A DNA stretch of 64,000 bases from CAVTWY01 sp963738575 (GTDB lineage Bacteria; Pseudomonadota; Gammaproteobacteria; Burkholderiales; Burkholderiaceae_C), in assembly GCA_963738575.1 (NCBI GenBank), contig CAVTWY010000002.1:992001-1056000 (forward strand), given 5' to 3'. Below, in pieces: positions 19,942 through 28,814 of this stretch. The position numbers were made by a program, and so were the translations under genes. The notes beneath the pieces were generated by a model, which saw only the letters and a list, made by a program, of their open reading frames with translations, did not search any database and was not told the DNA's origin. Positions within the stretch are counted from its first letter, which is position 1. Each line of letters opens with the position of its first letter.

Positions 19942-20640
19942 CTACAGCACGTCAAAAAGCAAAACCGAAGCGTCTTCACCTTGGGACAAGTGCACATGCG
20001 GCTCTTCGGAAATCAACAAGGCGTCACCGCTCGACAACGGTTGGCCGTTTACTTGCACCGCACCGCTGATCACATGCACGTAACAGCGGCGGCCCGTGTC
20101 ACGCGGCAGTGTGGCGCTCTGACCGGCGCCAAAGATCCCCAGGTACATCTTTGCATCGGCATGGATGGTGACCGAGCCGCTCGCACCATCAGGGGAGGCA
20201 ACCAATGCAAGCCGACCGTCTTTGGCTTCACGGGTGAACGACTTTTGCTCGTACTCGGGCTCGATGCCGCGTTTTGATGGCTCGATCCAGATTTGCAAGA
20301 AGTGGGTGGTTTGGCTTGGGTGATGGTTGGCTTCGCTGTGCGAGATACCCCGTCCAGCACTCATGCGTTGAACGTCTCCAGGCAAAATCACGGTGCCGTT
20401 GCCCATCGAGTCTTTGTGCACCAAAGCGCCCTCGAGCACCACGCTGATGATTTCCATGTCGCGGTGGGAGTGGGTGCCAAACCCGGTACCTGGCGCGATG
20501 CGGTCTTCGTTGATCACGCGCAAGTTACCAAAGCCCATGTGAAGTGGGTCGTGGTAGTCCGCAAACGAAAAACTGTGCTGACTTTTCAGCCAACCATGAT
20601 CCGCATGCCCACGCTCTGCTGACCGTCGCAATTGCCCCAT
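19942..20640 (-). CDS. Pirin family protein
   Basis: About 232 residues, two cupin domains. The metal site of the first cupin is visible as FGTHSHRDMEIISVVLEGAL with a downstream MSAGRGISHSEANHH; HFLQIWIEP follows. Some bacterial pirins oxidise quercetin; the physiological role is generally unclear. The frame runs on into the neighbouring LysR gene. The ATG at 20640 (MGQLRRSAERG) gives the normal family length and has GAGG seven bases upstream. It is divergent from a LysR regulator, a common arrangement for pirin genes, so that regulator probably controls it. Confidence 0.9.
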   Translation of the reverse strand: MGQLRRSAERGHADHGWLKSQHSFSFADYHDPLHMGFGNLRVINEDRIAPGTGFGTHSHRDMEIISVVLEGALVHKDSMGNGTVILPGDVQRMSAGRGISHSEANHHPSQTTHFLQIWIEPSKRGIEPEYEQKSFTREAKDGRLALVASPDGASGSVTIHADAKMYLGIFGAGQSATLPRDTGRRCYVHVISGAVQVNGQPLSSGDALLISEEPHVHLSQGEDASVLLFDVL

Positions 20641-20701
20641 TGAACACCTCATGTTTTTGGCTGACTCTAATGCGTCCGGGCTCAAGGGAAACACCAAACA
20701 C

Positions 20702-20744
20702 TTGACAAGCGCATTCAAATAAAATGAAGCTCTCGCCAGGAAGG
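20702..20744 (+). promoter_or_regulatory. Possible promoter and ribosome site for the LysR gene
   Basis: TTGACA at 20702-20707 and TAAAAT at 20720-20725 lie in the 112-base pirin/LysR divergent gap, but the 12-base spacer is shorter than normal for sigma-70. A strong ribosome site AGGAAGG at 20738-20744 precedes the ATG at 20753 by eight bases. A LysR-type autoregulatory site would be expected here. Confidence 0.35.
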
Positions 20745-20752
20745 ATGCCGCC

Positions 20753-21739
20753 ATGACCGACCGTCGCAATGCTCTCACGCCTGAAGCACTGGCCATGATG
20801 GACACCATTGCCCGCAGTGGAAGCTTTGCCGCTGCTGCACGCGAATTGGGCAAAGTACCGTCGGCCCTGACCTACAACGTGCGGCAGCTGGAGGACGCGC
20901 TTGACGTGCTGCTGTTTGACAGACGGTCGGGCCAAGCCAAGTTGACGGCGGCCGGTGAGGAACTGCTAAGTGAGGGGCGGCGCCTGCTGTTTGAGCTCGA
21001 TGCCGTGGCCAAGCGCGTGCGGCGCGTGTCCGGCGGCTGGGAGTCGCAGTTGACAGTTGTGACGGACGGGGCCATCGCCACGGTGACGATGATCGATTTG
21101 TGCGAGGCGTTTTTTGCCGTCAAAACGGACCTGGGTGAAGTCCACGGCACACGGTTGCGCCTTCGAACCGAGGTGTTGGCAGGTACCTGGGACGCCTTGA
21201 TCTCGGGCGAAGCCGACTTGGCCATTGGTGTTGTCACCGACAAGGTTGCAGTGCCTGCGGGCGTCTCGATGCAACCGCTGGGTGAACTTCCCTTCGTGTT
21301 TGCCGTGGCACCACAACACGCCCTTGCCCAGATCGACGGCCCTATCACCGACGAGCAATTGCTGCCCCACCGTGTCATTGCCGTGGCCGACACGGCGCGA
21401 CACATGAACACCCTCACCTACAACATCATGGCCGGGCAAGACGTCTTTACCGTGGCCACGCTGCAGGCCAAGATCGAGGCTCAGGTCAGGGGCTTGGGTT
21501 GCGGCTACGTCCCCGAACCCATGGCGCGCGAACACATTCGTGCAGGACGTCTGGTGGTGAAGTCGGTGCAACGGGGCAACCGCCTTGTCAATTTGGGCTA
21601 TGCATGGCGCACCCAGGCCACCACCCAACCCAAAAAAGCCCCGCAGGGCCTCGCTTTGGCTTGGTGGCTGCAGCAACTCAGCCGCGAAGCCACACGCAGG
21701 GCCTTGCTTGATCGGGCCCTGGCCACGGTCGCCAACTGA
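20753..21739 (+). CDS. LysR-family transcriptional regulator
   Basis: 328 residues. The N-terminal winged helix-turn-helix reads LTPEALAMMDTIARSGSFAA with AARELGKVPSALTYNVRQLE as the recognition helix region, then a linker and a type 2 periplasmic-binding fold (LTVVTDGAIATV to YVPEPMAREHI). It is divergent from pirin with a 112-base intergenic region. By the usual LysR logic it probably regulates pirin and itself. The inducer cannot be predicted. gluQ begins 10 bases after its stop, so it may read through into it. Confidence 0.9.
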   Translation: MTDRRNALTPEALAMMDTIARSGSFAAAARELGKVPSALTYNVRQLEDALDVLLFDRRSGQAKLTAAGEELLSEGRRLLFELDAVAKRVRRVSGGWESQLTVVTDGAIATVTMIDLCEAFFAVKTDLGEVHGTRLRLRTEVLAGTWDALISGEADLAIGVVTDKVAVPAGVSMQPLGELPFVFAVAPQHALAQIDGPITDEQLLPHRVIAVADTARHMNTLTYNIMAGQDVFTVATLQAKIEAQVRGLGCGYVPEPMAREHIRAGRLVVKSVQRGNRLVNLGYAWRTQATTQPKKAPQGLALAWWLQQLSREATRRALLDRALATVAN

Positions 21740-21749
21740 TCTGGGCGCC

Positions 21750-22645
21750 GTGGCTTACGTTGGCCGATTTGCGCCGTCGCCCAGTGGCCCCTTGCACGCG
21801 GGGTCCCTGCGGCGGCTCTGGGCAGTTGGCTTGATGCGCGCGCGCACCGAGGGCGGTGGCTCGTGCGCATGGAGGACGTTGACGGACCGCGAACGCTCGC
21901 GGGAGCGGTCGCCACGATCATGCAACAGCTTGTTGCGTTAGGTTTACACCATGACGGTGACGTCATGCACCAGACCACCCGCGGAAGCGTTTACCAAGAT
22001 GCCCTGGACCACTTGGTGCAAAACAACCTGGCCTATGCGTGTGCCTGCACCCGACAAGCCATCCAAGCGCAGTTCGTCGCGATGGGGGTGCAGCCCACGC
22101 ACGGCGAAGCGCAACCCTACCCTGGCCTATGCAGGGATGGTTTGCGCGGCAAAGTTGCAAGGGCCTGGCGGGCGCGAGTGGCGGCACAGCCCGATGCCCA
22201 CGTCCAGTGGCAAGACCGAAGGTTGGGTGCGCAACAACAAAATGTGGGACACGTGGTGGGCGACTTTGTGCTCAAACGCGCCGATGGCCCTTGGGCCTAC
22301 CAACTGGCCGTGGTGGTGGACGATGCGGCGCAAGGCGTGACCCACGTGGTGCGAGGCGACGATCTTGCTGACAACACCGCCCGCCAAGTGCTGTTGCAGC
22401 GGCGGCTCGGGTTTGTTCAGCCCTGCTACCTGCACCTGCCGTTGGTGCTGGACGCACAGGGCCACAAGCTGTCTAAAAGCCATGGCGCCGCAGCGGTGTC
22501 GGCCCTCACGCCCATCGAAGCGGTAAGCCACTTGCAACAGGCTGCCGCGGTGCTTGGGCTGCCGCGCATCCATGCGCCCACCCCAGCGGCATGGCTCGTG
22601 TCGGCCACCACGGCTTGGCACCACCGTTATGCTTTAGCCCTTTGA
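21750..22645 (+). CDS. gluQ: Glutamyl-Q tRNA(Asp) synthetase, one frameshift
   Basis: A truncated class I synthetase paralogue that attaches glutamate to queuosine in tRNA-Asp. The start is a GTG at 21750 ([20 protein letters not shown], the HIGH-type region). About 20 codons on, the frame breaks near 21810 in CTGCGGCGG. Restoring one base gives [20 protein letters not shown] in the next frame, which continues to the stop. A zinc-site pattern (ACACTRQ with PYPGLC) and the KMSKS-equivalent HKLSKSHGA are present. The anticodon-binding domain is absent as expected. Corrected length is about 298 residues. Confidence 0.88.
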
Positions 22646-22670
22646 CAGCCCTTCAGGAACAAGGACTCCC

Positions 22671-23018
22671 ATGAGCGACACCCTCAAAATCGAAGACATC
22701 GTGGTTGGCAGCGGCGCCGAGGCCACCGCAGGCAAAAAGATCACGGTGCACTACACCGGCTGGCTTTACGACCCTGCGCAGCCCAACAACCGCGGCAAAA
22801 AGTTCGATTCCAGCAAAGACCGCAACGACCCCTTCGTTTTTTCGCTGGGTGCCGGCCAAGTCATCCGGGGTTGGGACGAAGGGTTTGCTGGCATGAAGAT
22901 TGGCGGCAAGCGCGTACTGGTCATTCCGCCCGCCATGGGCTACGGCGCACGCGGTGCTGGCGGCGTCATTCCGCCCAACGCCACCCTGTTGTTTGAGGTA
23001 GAACTGCTGGGCGTTTAA
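22671..23018 (+). CDS. FKBP-type peptidyl-prolyl isomerase
   Basis: 115 residues, a single FKBP domain without signal peptide, so a cytosolic proline isomerase. Landmarks are [50 protein letters not shown] and [20 protein letters not shown], which form the FK506-binding pocket. The ATG follows an AAGGAC-type ribosome site. It converges with orn; the two stops are only two bases apart. Confidence 0.95.
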   Translation: MSDTLKIEDIVVGSGAEATAGKKITVHYTGWLYDPAQPNNRGKKFDSSKDRNDPFVFSLGAGQVIRGWDEGFAGMKIGGKRVLVIPPAMGYGARGAGGVIPPNATLLFEVELLGV

Positions 23019-23020
23019 CG

Positions 23021-23572
23021 TCAGAGCGCCAAGAACGTTTGCCGGTAGTGCAAGAGCTCGTCAATCGACTCGTGCACATCGGCAAGCGCCGTATGAGACT
23101 GGGCCTTCTTCAGGCCTTCCAGGGCGGCGGGCTTCCAGCGCCTGGCTAACTCTTTCAGCGTGGTGACGTCAAGGTTGCGGTAGTGAAAGAACCGCTCCAG
23201 CTCTGGCATGTAGTTCGCCAAAAAGCGGCGGTCTTGGCAAATGGTGTTGCCACACATCGGGCTCTTGCCGGCGGGCACGTACTGGGAAAGCCATGCAATC
23301 ACCTGCTTTTGAGCGGCGTCGTCAGAGATGGTTGATGCCTTAACGCGGTCAATCAGACCACTTTTGCCGTGGGTGCCCTTGTTCCAGGCGTCCATCGCGT
23401 CCAGCGCGGCATCACTTTGGTGAACGGCAATCACCGGCCCTTCGACGCGCTGGGTGACCTGCGCATCGGTGACGATCACGGCCAACTCGATGATGCGGTC
23501 GCGTTCGGGTGACAAACCCGTCATTTCCAGGTCGATCCAGATCAGGTTGTCAGCGTGGGCAGCAAGGGTCAT
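23021..23572 (-). CDS. orn: Oligoribonuclease
   Basis: About 183 residues. Degrades 2-5 nucleotide RNAs and pGpG to mononucleotides, an essential step in RNA turnover. DEDDh exonuclease motifs: [11 protein letters not shown] at the N-terminus, a central [32 protein letters not shown], and [14 protein letters not shown] at the C-terminus. The frame extends 28 codons upstream, but MTLAAHADN is the normal family start. It is divergent from the M48 protease gene with a 117-base gap. Confidence 0.95.
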   Translation of the reverse strand: MTLAAHADNLIWIDLEMTGLSPERDRIIELAVIVTDAQVTQRVEGPVIAVHQSDAALDAMDAWNKGTHGKSGLIDRVKASTISDDAAQKQVIAWLSQYVPAGKSPMCGNTICQDRRFLANYMPELERFFHYRNLDVTTLKELARRWKPAALEGLKKAQSHTALADVHESIDELLHYRQTFLAL

Positions 23573-23689
23573 GGGATTTCTCAATGGATGTGCAACCCCT
23601 TGATTGTCGCTGCACAACCCCAAGCTATGCGGCTTGACAAGGCCGCACAATTTCAATTGACGCGTCGCCGCCTACACTTCACGCACCCC

Positions 23690-24976
23690 ATGCCTTTCAG
23701 CCTAACCCAAGCATTTGTTGTTGCCCTGCTGGCCTCGTCGGCCGTGCGCCTGTGGCTCGACTGGCGGCAAGCCACACACGTTACGTCTCATCGCGCCAGC
23801 GTGCCCAAGGCATTCGGTGGGGTGATCAGCTTGGAAGCGCACCACAAAGCGGCCGACTACACCCTGGCCAAGATCAAACTGCACACCCTCAGCACCTTGG
23901 CGGGTGCTGCGGTGTTGGTGGGTTGGACGCTGCTTGGCGGGCTGGACGCGCTCAACCAAGCCGTGCTGGGCGCCGTGCAACCGCGGGCTGGCGATTTGGC
24001 CTACCAGCTGATGCTGCTGGCGGCTGTCAGCGTCATCAGCGGCCTCATCGATCTGCCCGAATCGCTCTACACCACCTTCAAGCTCGAACAGCGATTTGGC
24101 TTCAACCGCACCTCGTTTCGACTGTGGCTGATGGACGCCGTCAAGGGCGCTGTGGTGGGTGCAGCGATCGGTTTGCCCCTGGCTGCCTTGGTTTTATTCT
24201 TGATGCAGCAAGCCGGCGCGCTTTGGTGGCTGTGGGCGTGGGGCGCCATGATGCTGTTCCAAGTTGCCATCATGGTGATCTACCCCGCCTTCATTGCGCC
24301 GTGGTTCAACCAATTTAAACCAATGACCGACAGCACGCTTCAAGCGCGCGTGCAAGCGCTTATGGCGCGTTGCGGCTTTCAAGCCAAGGGCTTGTACGTG
24401 ATGGATGGCAGCCGACGCTCGGCCCACGGCAACGCGTACTTCACGGGCATGGGCGCCTCCAAGCGCGTGGTGTTTTTTGACACGTTGCTCGAGCGGCTTT
24501 CGCACGACGAAGTGGAAGCCGTGCTAGCGCACGAGTTGGGGCACTTTCACCACAAGCACATTGTGCGCCGCGTGTTGATGTTGGCGGTGATGATGTTCTT
24601 GGCCTTTGCGCTCCTGGGTTGGTTGGCCAGCAAGACTTGGTTTTACACCCAGCTTGGTGTGGAACCCAACACCACGGCGCCCAACGACGCTTTGGCCTTG
24701 ACGCTGTTCATGTTTGTGGTCCCGGCGTTCATGTTTTTCATCACACCTATTTTCTCTTGGCTGTCGCGGCGTGACGAGTTTCAAGCCGACGCTTACGCAC
24801 GCCAACAGTCCAGCGGCCCCAACCTATCCAGCGCCCTGCTCAAGCTGTACGAAGACAACGCAGGCACCCTCACCCCCGACCCGATGTACGTTGCGTTTTA
24901 CGCTTCGCACCCACCCGCATCGCAGCGCCTGGCCGCGCTTAGCGCTCCGCTTGCGATGCGGCTCAACACCGCTTGA
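23690..24976 (+). CDS. M48 family metalloprotease (Ste24-like)
   Basis: About 428 residues, inner membrane, several membrane segments. The zinc site is VLAHELGHFHHKH and the downstream Glu ligand lies in SRRDEFQADAYA. The N-terminal region (EAHHKAADYTLAKIKL and LPESLYTTFKLEQRFGFN) matches the CAAX-protease Ste24 group rather than short HtpX. In bacteria these are thought to process or clear membrane proteins; the substrate is unknown. The ATG at 23690 begins MPFSLTQAFVV. The stop overlaps the rsgA start by one base (TGATG). Confidence 0.9.
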   Translation: MPFSLTQAFVVALLASSAVRLWLDWRQATHVTSHRASVPKAFGGVISLEAHHKAADYTLAKIKLHTLSTLAGAAVLVGWTLLGGLDALNQAVLGAVQPRAGDLAYQLMLLAAVSVISGLIDLPESLYTTFKLEQRFGFNRTSFRLWLMDAVKGAVVGAAIGLPLAALVLFLMQQAGALWWLWAWGAMMLFQVAIMVIYPAFIAPWFNQFKPMTDSTLQARVQALMARCGFQAKGLYVMDGSRRSAHGNAYFTGMGASKRVVFFDTLLERLSHDEVEAVLAHELGHFHHKHIVRRVLMLAVMMFLAFALLGWLASKTWFYTQLGVEPNTTAPNDALALTLFMFVVPAFMFFITPIFSWLSRRDEFQADAYARQQSSGPNLSSALLKLYEDNAGTLTPDPMYVAFYASHPPASQRLAALSAPLAMRLNTA

Positions 24977-25863
24977 TGACGGCCGCCATCGTCGTTTCAG
25001 CGCATGGGCGCCACGTGGTGGTTGAAACGCCCGATGGTGAGCGCGTGCACTGCCACACCCGTGGCAAGCGCAGCGAGGTGGTGGTGGGCGACCATGTGCA
25101 GTGGGAGCGCAGTGGCGACCAAGGGGTGGTAAGCAGCATCAACATGCGCCAAAACATCTTGCACCGTCAAGATGAGTGGCGCACCAAGTCGTTTGCCGCC
25201 AACCTCGATCAGGTGGTGCTGTTGGTGGCGGTGGAGCCGAGCTTCAGCGACATGCAGCTCACCAAGTGTTTGATCGCTGCGGCCGACGCCAACGTGCCGG
25301 CGCACATCGTGTGCAACAAAACCGATCTACCCGGCACCGACACCGCACTCAAGCGCTTGGAGGCTTATGCGGGCAGCCAAGTTGACGTGATCCCTTTGTC
25401 ACTTCGCGGCGAACCCGGCGACGTGCATCAAACCCTGGCACCGCTGTTGCGCGGCAAGGTGACGTTGGTGATTGGCGCCAGCGGCGTGGGCAAGAGCTCC
25501 CTCATCAACTTGATGGTGCCCGATGCCCAGGCCCAAGTGGGTGAGATCTCGAAGGCACTGAGCGCGGGCAAGCACACCACCACGGCGACGCGTTGGTATT
25601 GGGTGCCGGGGCTGGATGCCCCGAGCCACAAACAAACGGCACTCATCGACACGCCGGGCTTTCAGCAATTTGGCCTGAGCCACATCGCCCCCGACCGCTT
25701 GGCGTCCCTGATGCCCGACATTCAACGCCACGCCACCACCTGCAAGTTTTACAACTGCACGCATCGCCACGAGCCCGGCTGCGGCGTGGTGGCCGCCTTG
25801 GCGGATGGGGGTGTCAGCGAGGTTCGCTACCGGCTTTTTTGCGAGCTGACCAGCGAGCGTTGA
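24976..25863 (+). CDS. rsgA: Ribosome small subunit-dependent GTPase A
   Basis: About 295 residues. A circularly permuted GTPase assisting late 30S maturation. An N-terminal OB fold (VVETPDGERVHCHTRGK) precedes the motifs in permuted order: G4 CNKTDLPG, then G1 GASGVGKSSLINLM and G3 DTPGFQQFGL. The C-terminal zinc knuckle is CKFYNCTHRHEPGC. Start is the ATG overlapping the M48 stop. Adjacent M48, rsgA and CobD-like genes are a conserved neighbourhood in related species. Confidence 0.96.
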   Translation: MTAAIVVSAHGRHVVVETPDGERVHCHTRGKRSEVVVGDHVQWERSGDQGVVSSINMRQNILHRQDEWRTKSFAANLDQVVLLVAVEPSFSDMQLTKCLIAAADANVPAHIVCNKTDLPGTDTALKRLEAYAGSQVDVIPLSLRGEPGDVHQTLAPLLRGKVTLVIGASGVGKSSLINLMVPDAQAQVGEISKALSAGKHTTTATRWYWVPGLDAPSHKQTALIDTPGFQQFGLSHIAPDRLASLMPDIQRHATTCKFYNCTHRHEPGCGVVAALADGGVSEVRYRLFCELTSER

Positions 25864-25926
25864 CTAGCAGGCGTGCGCCACCCGCACGAAGTGTTGAGCT
25901 TTTCTTTGCAAGCAGGCTGCGAGCGG

Positions 25927-26910
25927 TCAACCCAGCACGTTGGCCAGCGTCAGCAGCGCCAACAACAGCATCCAGAGCACGACCGAGCGCCACACCAAGC
26001 CCACGACGCTTTGCAAGTGCGCCGATCGCGCCAACATGCCCGGCGTCGCGCCGCGCGACATGACTTGATCGTCAAACAGCACGCCCTGCCCGGCAGCTTC
26101 AGCTTCGACGGAGTCGTTGGGCTTGCCGCCCAGTTGCACGCCCAAAGCGCCGGCTGCCGACGCCAGCAGCACGCCGTCGTTGGGGTTGAGCCATAACTGC
26201 GCATCACGACGCCAGCCGTTGATGGCTTCTTCAAAATTACCCACCACGGCAAAGCCGAAGGCTGTGAGGCGCGCGGGGAAGTGGTCCATGGCTGCAAAGG
26301 CCTGTTGGGACAGTTTCATCAGCCGCTCGTGCGGGCCACCTTCGGTGGTGCGTTGCTTGAATGTCCAGTAGCGAGCGGCAAACTCGGCCATGCGGTACAG
26401 GATGGCACCCGCAGGCCCCAGGCCTACCGCGCTGAGGATGACGAACCAGAAGAACACACCAAACACGTGGCGGTGGGCTGCGAGCAGCGAGTGCTCGAGC
26501 ACGGTGCGCAAGAGTTCGTGGCGCGGCAGGTCGTCGGCATTGAGGTAACGCCATTGGGCCAAATGTTGGCGCGCTGCGAGTTCGTCCCCTCGCTCAACGG
26601 CGTCGCGGATGGCGGTGAAGTAGTGGCTGAATTGGCGAAAACCAAGGGTTAGGTAGAGCACGGCGACGTTGAGGGCGAGCGCCAGCAGGATGCTGTGTTG
26701 TGCAATGAAGTAGTGCACAACCGCGACGACCACCGCGGGCACGCCAACGGTGAAGCCCCACACGACCCACGCATGGTGGCGGTGGCCTGCGTCGAGGTTT
26801 CGGCCGGTCCACGACATCCACGACAACAATCCGTCGTGCACGACGTTGTCACGCGGCAAGGGCTTGAGTTGTTCGACGATCAACGCCAACAGGACAGCGA
26901 AGAAGCTCAT
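25927..26910 (-). CDS. CobD/CbiB-like membrane protein
   Basis: 327 residues. The overall shape and motifs such as QLKPLPRDNVV and a central DHFPARLTAFGFAVVGN resemble CbiB/CobD, the adenosylcobinamide-phosphate synthase family. The C-terminus is hydrophobic (WRSVVLWMLLLALLTLANV). No other cobalamin gene is near, so a role in B12 synthesis is doubtful; AmpE-like or scaffold functions have been suggested for relatives outside cobalamin clusters. The start MSFFAVLLALIVEQ is taken; the frame runs on into repeats upstream, which have no family similarity. Confidence 0.75.
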   Translation of the reverse strand: MSFFAVLLALIVEQLKPLPRDNVVHDGLLSWMSWTGRNLDAGHRHHAWVVWGFTVGVPAVVVAVVHYFIAQHSILLALALNVAVLYLTLGFRQFSHYFTAIRDAVERGDELAARQHLAQWRYLNADDLPRHELLRTVLEHSLLAAHRHVFGVFFWFVILSAVGLGPAGAILYRMAEFAARYWTFKQRTTEGGPHERLMKLSQQAFAAMDHFPARLTAFGFAVVGNFEEAINGWRRDAQLWLNPNDGVLLASAAGALGVQLGGKPNDSVEAEAAGQGVLFDDQVMSRGATPGMLARSAHLQSVVGLVWRSVVLWMLLLALLTLANVLG

Positions 26911-26979
26911 GGGATGATGATACTCAGGTTGTGACGCGCGCAATTTGTGTTGCGTTGGTGAGCTTTTGTTGCTTTGCCT

Positions 26980-27023
26980 TTTTGCTCTTTTGCTCTTTTG
27001 CTCCTTTGCTCTTTTGCTCTTTT
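26980..27023. repeat. Octamer tandem repeat (TTTTGCTC) x5
   Basis: Five consecutive units of TTTTGCTC, with one base changed in the third to fourth junction (CTCCTTTG), plus a partial sixth copy and degenerate copies on both sides. It lies 70 bases upstream of the CobD-like start codon, on the promoter side of that gene. An 8-bp unit is not a multiple of three and can expand or contract by slippage. Confidence 0.8.
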
Positions 27024-27047
27024 GCCTTGGTTGTTGGTGCTTGGGTT

Positions 27048-27277
27048 GGCGGCTTGCGGTGGGCGGGTGGGGCTCACACTGTGACGGTCGATGCTGCGCA
27101 TCGACTGCGCTGCGATGCTCGGGATCGGGTTGCGTCGCGTAGCTCACTACGCGCCCGTTGGGCGCTGCGTTCGGACACACTCGACGAGTCAGACCACGAA
27201 GCGCGCAAGCGCGCCAACCCGATCCCTGCGCTTCTCGCCGTCCCACAGTGAGCCCCACCCGCCCACCGCAAACCGCC
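27048..27277. repeat. 230-bp structured long inverted repeat
   Basis: The outer arms 27048-27077 and 27248-27277 are 30 bases each and match at 29 positions in inverted orientation. Nested inside are a perfect 12-base inverted pair (27121-27132 with 27215-27226) and two small perfect hairpins at 27088-27104 (7-bp stem, 3-base loop) and 27136-27153 (7-bp stem, CTCA loop). The whole could fold as a long branched RNA or DNA cruciform. It has no transposase and no clear target duplication. It may be a MITE-like or REP-derived element, or a structured RNA. Confidence 0.7.
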
Positions 27278-27461
27278 CGTCCGGTCACTTGCCTTGAGAG
27301 CAGGGTCGCTGCGCTCCCTTGGGGCTTTGCGACGGTTGCTCGGCTTTGCATCGGGGGTGTTGAGCGTAGACCGCCTCACCGGCACTCGCTGTCCTGGGCG
27401 TCTGCGACTGAGCCAGCACCACACAGAACGAAAGTGCAAAGAAAGACAGTGAAAAAAACAA

Positions 27462-28151
27462 TCAATACGCCAACATCCGGTAGAAATTGCGCAGCATCGC
27501 CGCCGTAGCACCCCAAATGAAGTGCTCCGTTTCAGGGTCAGAAGGATCTCGCCACGGCATCGCAAGAAAGTCTCGCGAAGTTCCTTCATACTCATAGCGA
27601 TGCCGTTGGTGATTGGCGGGGGCCATCAAGAACGGAAGCGGCACCGAGAACACGCTGGACACCTCGCCAGCGTCCAACACGTAGCGAGGCGGCGTGTGCA
27701 CGATCCCCACCACTGGCGTCACCACAAAGTGCGTCACCGTCGTGTACGTGGGTAGCACCCCGATCACATCCACCTGCGATGGCAGCAACCCCACCTCCTC
27801 GTGTGCCTCCCGCAATGCCGTTGCCGCTGCATCGGCGTCGGTGGGTTCGCTGCGGCCGCCGGGGAAGCTCACTTGCCCCGCGTGGTCGCGCAGTGCTGCA
27901 CTGCGCTGCGTGAACAGCACGCGCAATGTGTCGCCGTCAGGAATCAAACCTATCAGCACTGCAGCGTGCGCGGGCTCGCGGTCGCCAAACAAGGTGCCAT
28001 CGCCGCGAAACTCGGGTTGCCACGGCAAGGACGCGCGAAAACGCGCGCGCAGCGCGGGCTCTTGAAGCCGCGCTGCGTCGATGGCTGGTAGGTGATCGTC
28101 TCGGCCCACCAGGGGCACGAGACGGGGGTCTTTGATCGGTGGCCGTGCCAC
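27462..28151 (-). CDS. CoA pyrophosphatase (NUDIX)
   Basis: 229 residues. The Nudix box is complete: GGRSEPTDADAAATALREAH then EEVGL, with the upstream HAGQVSFPGG that marks the CoA diphosphatase subgroup (NudL/YeaB). These enzymes split CoA or its oxidised forms to phosphopantetheine and 3',5'-ADP. The N-terminal 50 residues are a family-typical extension. It is 12 bases downstream of rplS on the same strand and probably shares its transcript. Confidence 0.9.
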   Translation of the reverse strand: MARPPIKDPRLVPLVGRDDHLPAIDAARLQEPALRARFRASLPWQPEFRGDGTLFGDREPAHAAVLIGLIPDGDTLRVLFTQRSAALRDHAGQVSFPGGRSEPTDADAAATALREAHEEVGLLPSQVDVIGVLPTYTTVTHFVVTPVVGIVHTPPRYVLDAGEVSSVFSVPLPFLMAPANHQRHRYEYEGTSRDFLAMPWRDPSDPETEHFIWGATAAMLRNFYRMLAY

Positions 28152-28163
28152 GCGACGAAAAGC

Positions 28164-28514
28164 TTAGAGCTTTTCTTTGATGCGCGCCGATTTGCCCGAA
28201 CGCTTGCGCAAGAAGTACAGCTTGGCGCGGCGGACATCGCCGCGGCGCTTCACTTCAACCGACGCGATCAAGGGGCTGTAGGTTTGAAACGTGCGCTCCA
28301 CGCCTTCGCCGCTCGAAATCTTGCGAACGATGAAGCTGCTGTTCAGGCCGCGATTGCGCTTGGCAATGACAACGCCCTCGTAGGCTTGCAGGCGCTTGCG
28401 AGTGCCCTCCACCACGTTCACGCTGACGATCACGGTGTCGCCGGGTGAAAACACCGGCACGGTTTTGTTCAGGCGCGTCATTTCTTCGCGCTCTAGCGTT
28501 TGGATCAAGTCCAT
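28164..28514 (-). CDS. rplS: 50S ribosomal protein L19
   Basis: 116 residues. L19 lies at the 30S-50S interface. Start [12 protein letters not shown] with AGGAG upstream; [20 protein letters not shown] and the end [19 protein letters not shown] are diagnostic. A 300-base gap separates it from trmD upstream and includes its own TATAAT, so it can be expressed independently of trmD. Confidence 0.97.
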   Translation of the reverse strand: MDLIQTLEREEMTRLNKTVPVFSPGDTVIVSVNVVEGTRKRLQAYEGVVIAKRNRGLNSSFIVRKISSGEGVERTFQTYSPLIASVEVKRRGDVRRAKLYFLRKRSGKSARIKEKL

Positions 28515-28814
28515 GGGTAGCTCCTGGTGATCGTGCGCGGCGTTGTTGGTTGAAATAAATACCTCTCGCAAGACGCGGTGTGGCCTATGAAGGGCGAACC
28601 GTGGGTTGAGAGGGTCAGTGCACAGACCACTTTGACAATGGTTTGGCGCTGGTCACCCGCAGAGGATCAAGCCCATCATTATAGCGCGGCGGCGAACCCG
28701 AGCCGTCAGCGCACAGCCCTACCCCAGAACAGGCCGCCTTGAGGCTACCCAAGCCATGCCGGCCACGGAAACGAGTAGCAGCCGACCCAAACCGAAAAGT
28801 CATGCCTGGCGCTG
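28515..28814. other. 300-base gap between trmD and rplS
   Basis: No gene found. It contains a TATAAT on the minus strand and would give rplS an mRNA leader of about 155 bases. The usual intergenic distance in this operon is far shorter, so an independent, possibly feedback-controlled leader is plausible but unproven. Confidence 0.4.
28678..28683 (-). promoter_or_regulatory. -10 box for rplS
   Basis: A perfect TATAAT reads on the minus strand 164 bases before the rplS start. No strong TTGACA is present at standard spacing. The nearest is a CTGACG about 20 bases further upstream. Confidence 0.45.

Larger units (their letters stand above)
26911..27461. other. 551-base noncoding region with repeats
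   Basis: No gene could be supported between the divergently placed CobD-like start and the end of the CoA pyrophosphatase gene. Both strands have open frames, but they only reflect repeats: the same GGLRWAGGAH string is read from both strands because of a long inverted repeat. Contents are an octamer tandem repeat (26980-27023), a 230-base structured inverted repeat (27048-27277), and about 180 bases of unremarkable sequence up to 27461. Confidence 0.6.

Noticed and set aside
27048..27277. The inverted repeat as a CRISPR array
   Set aside because: There is one inverted pair, not multiple direct repeats with spacers, and no cas gene is present.
27074..27595. A minus-strand 173-codon frame upstream of the CobD-like gene
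   Set aside because: It is read through the inverted repeat and into the CoA pyrophosphatase gene; the same peptide string appears on the opposite strand.
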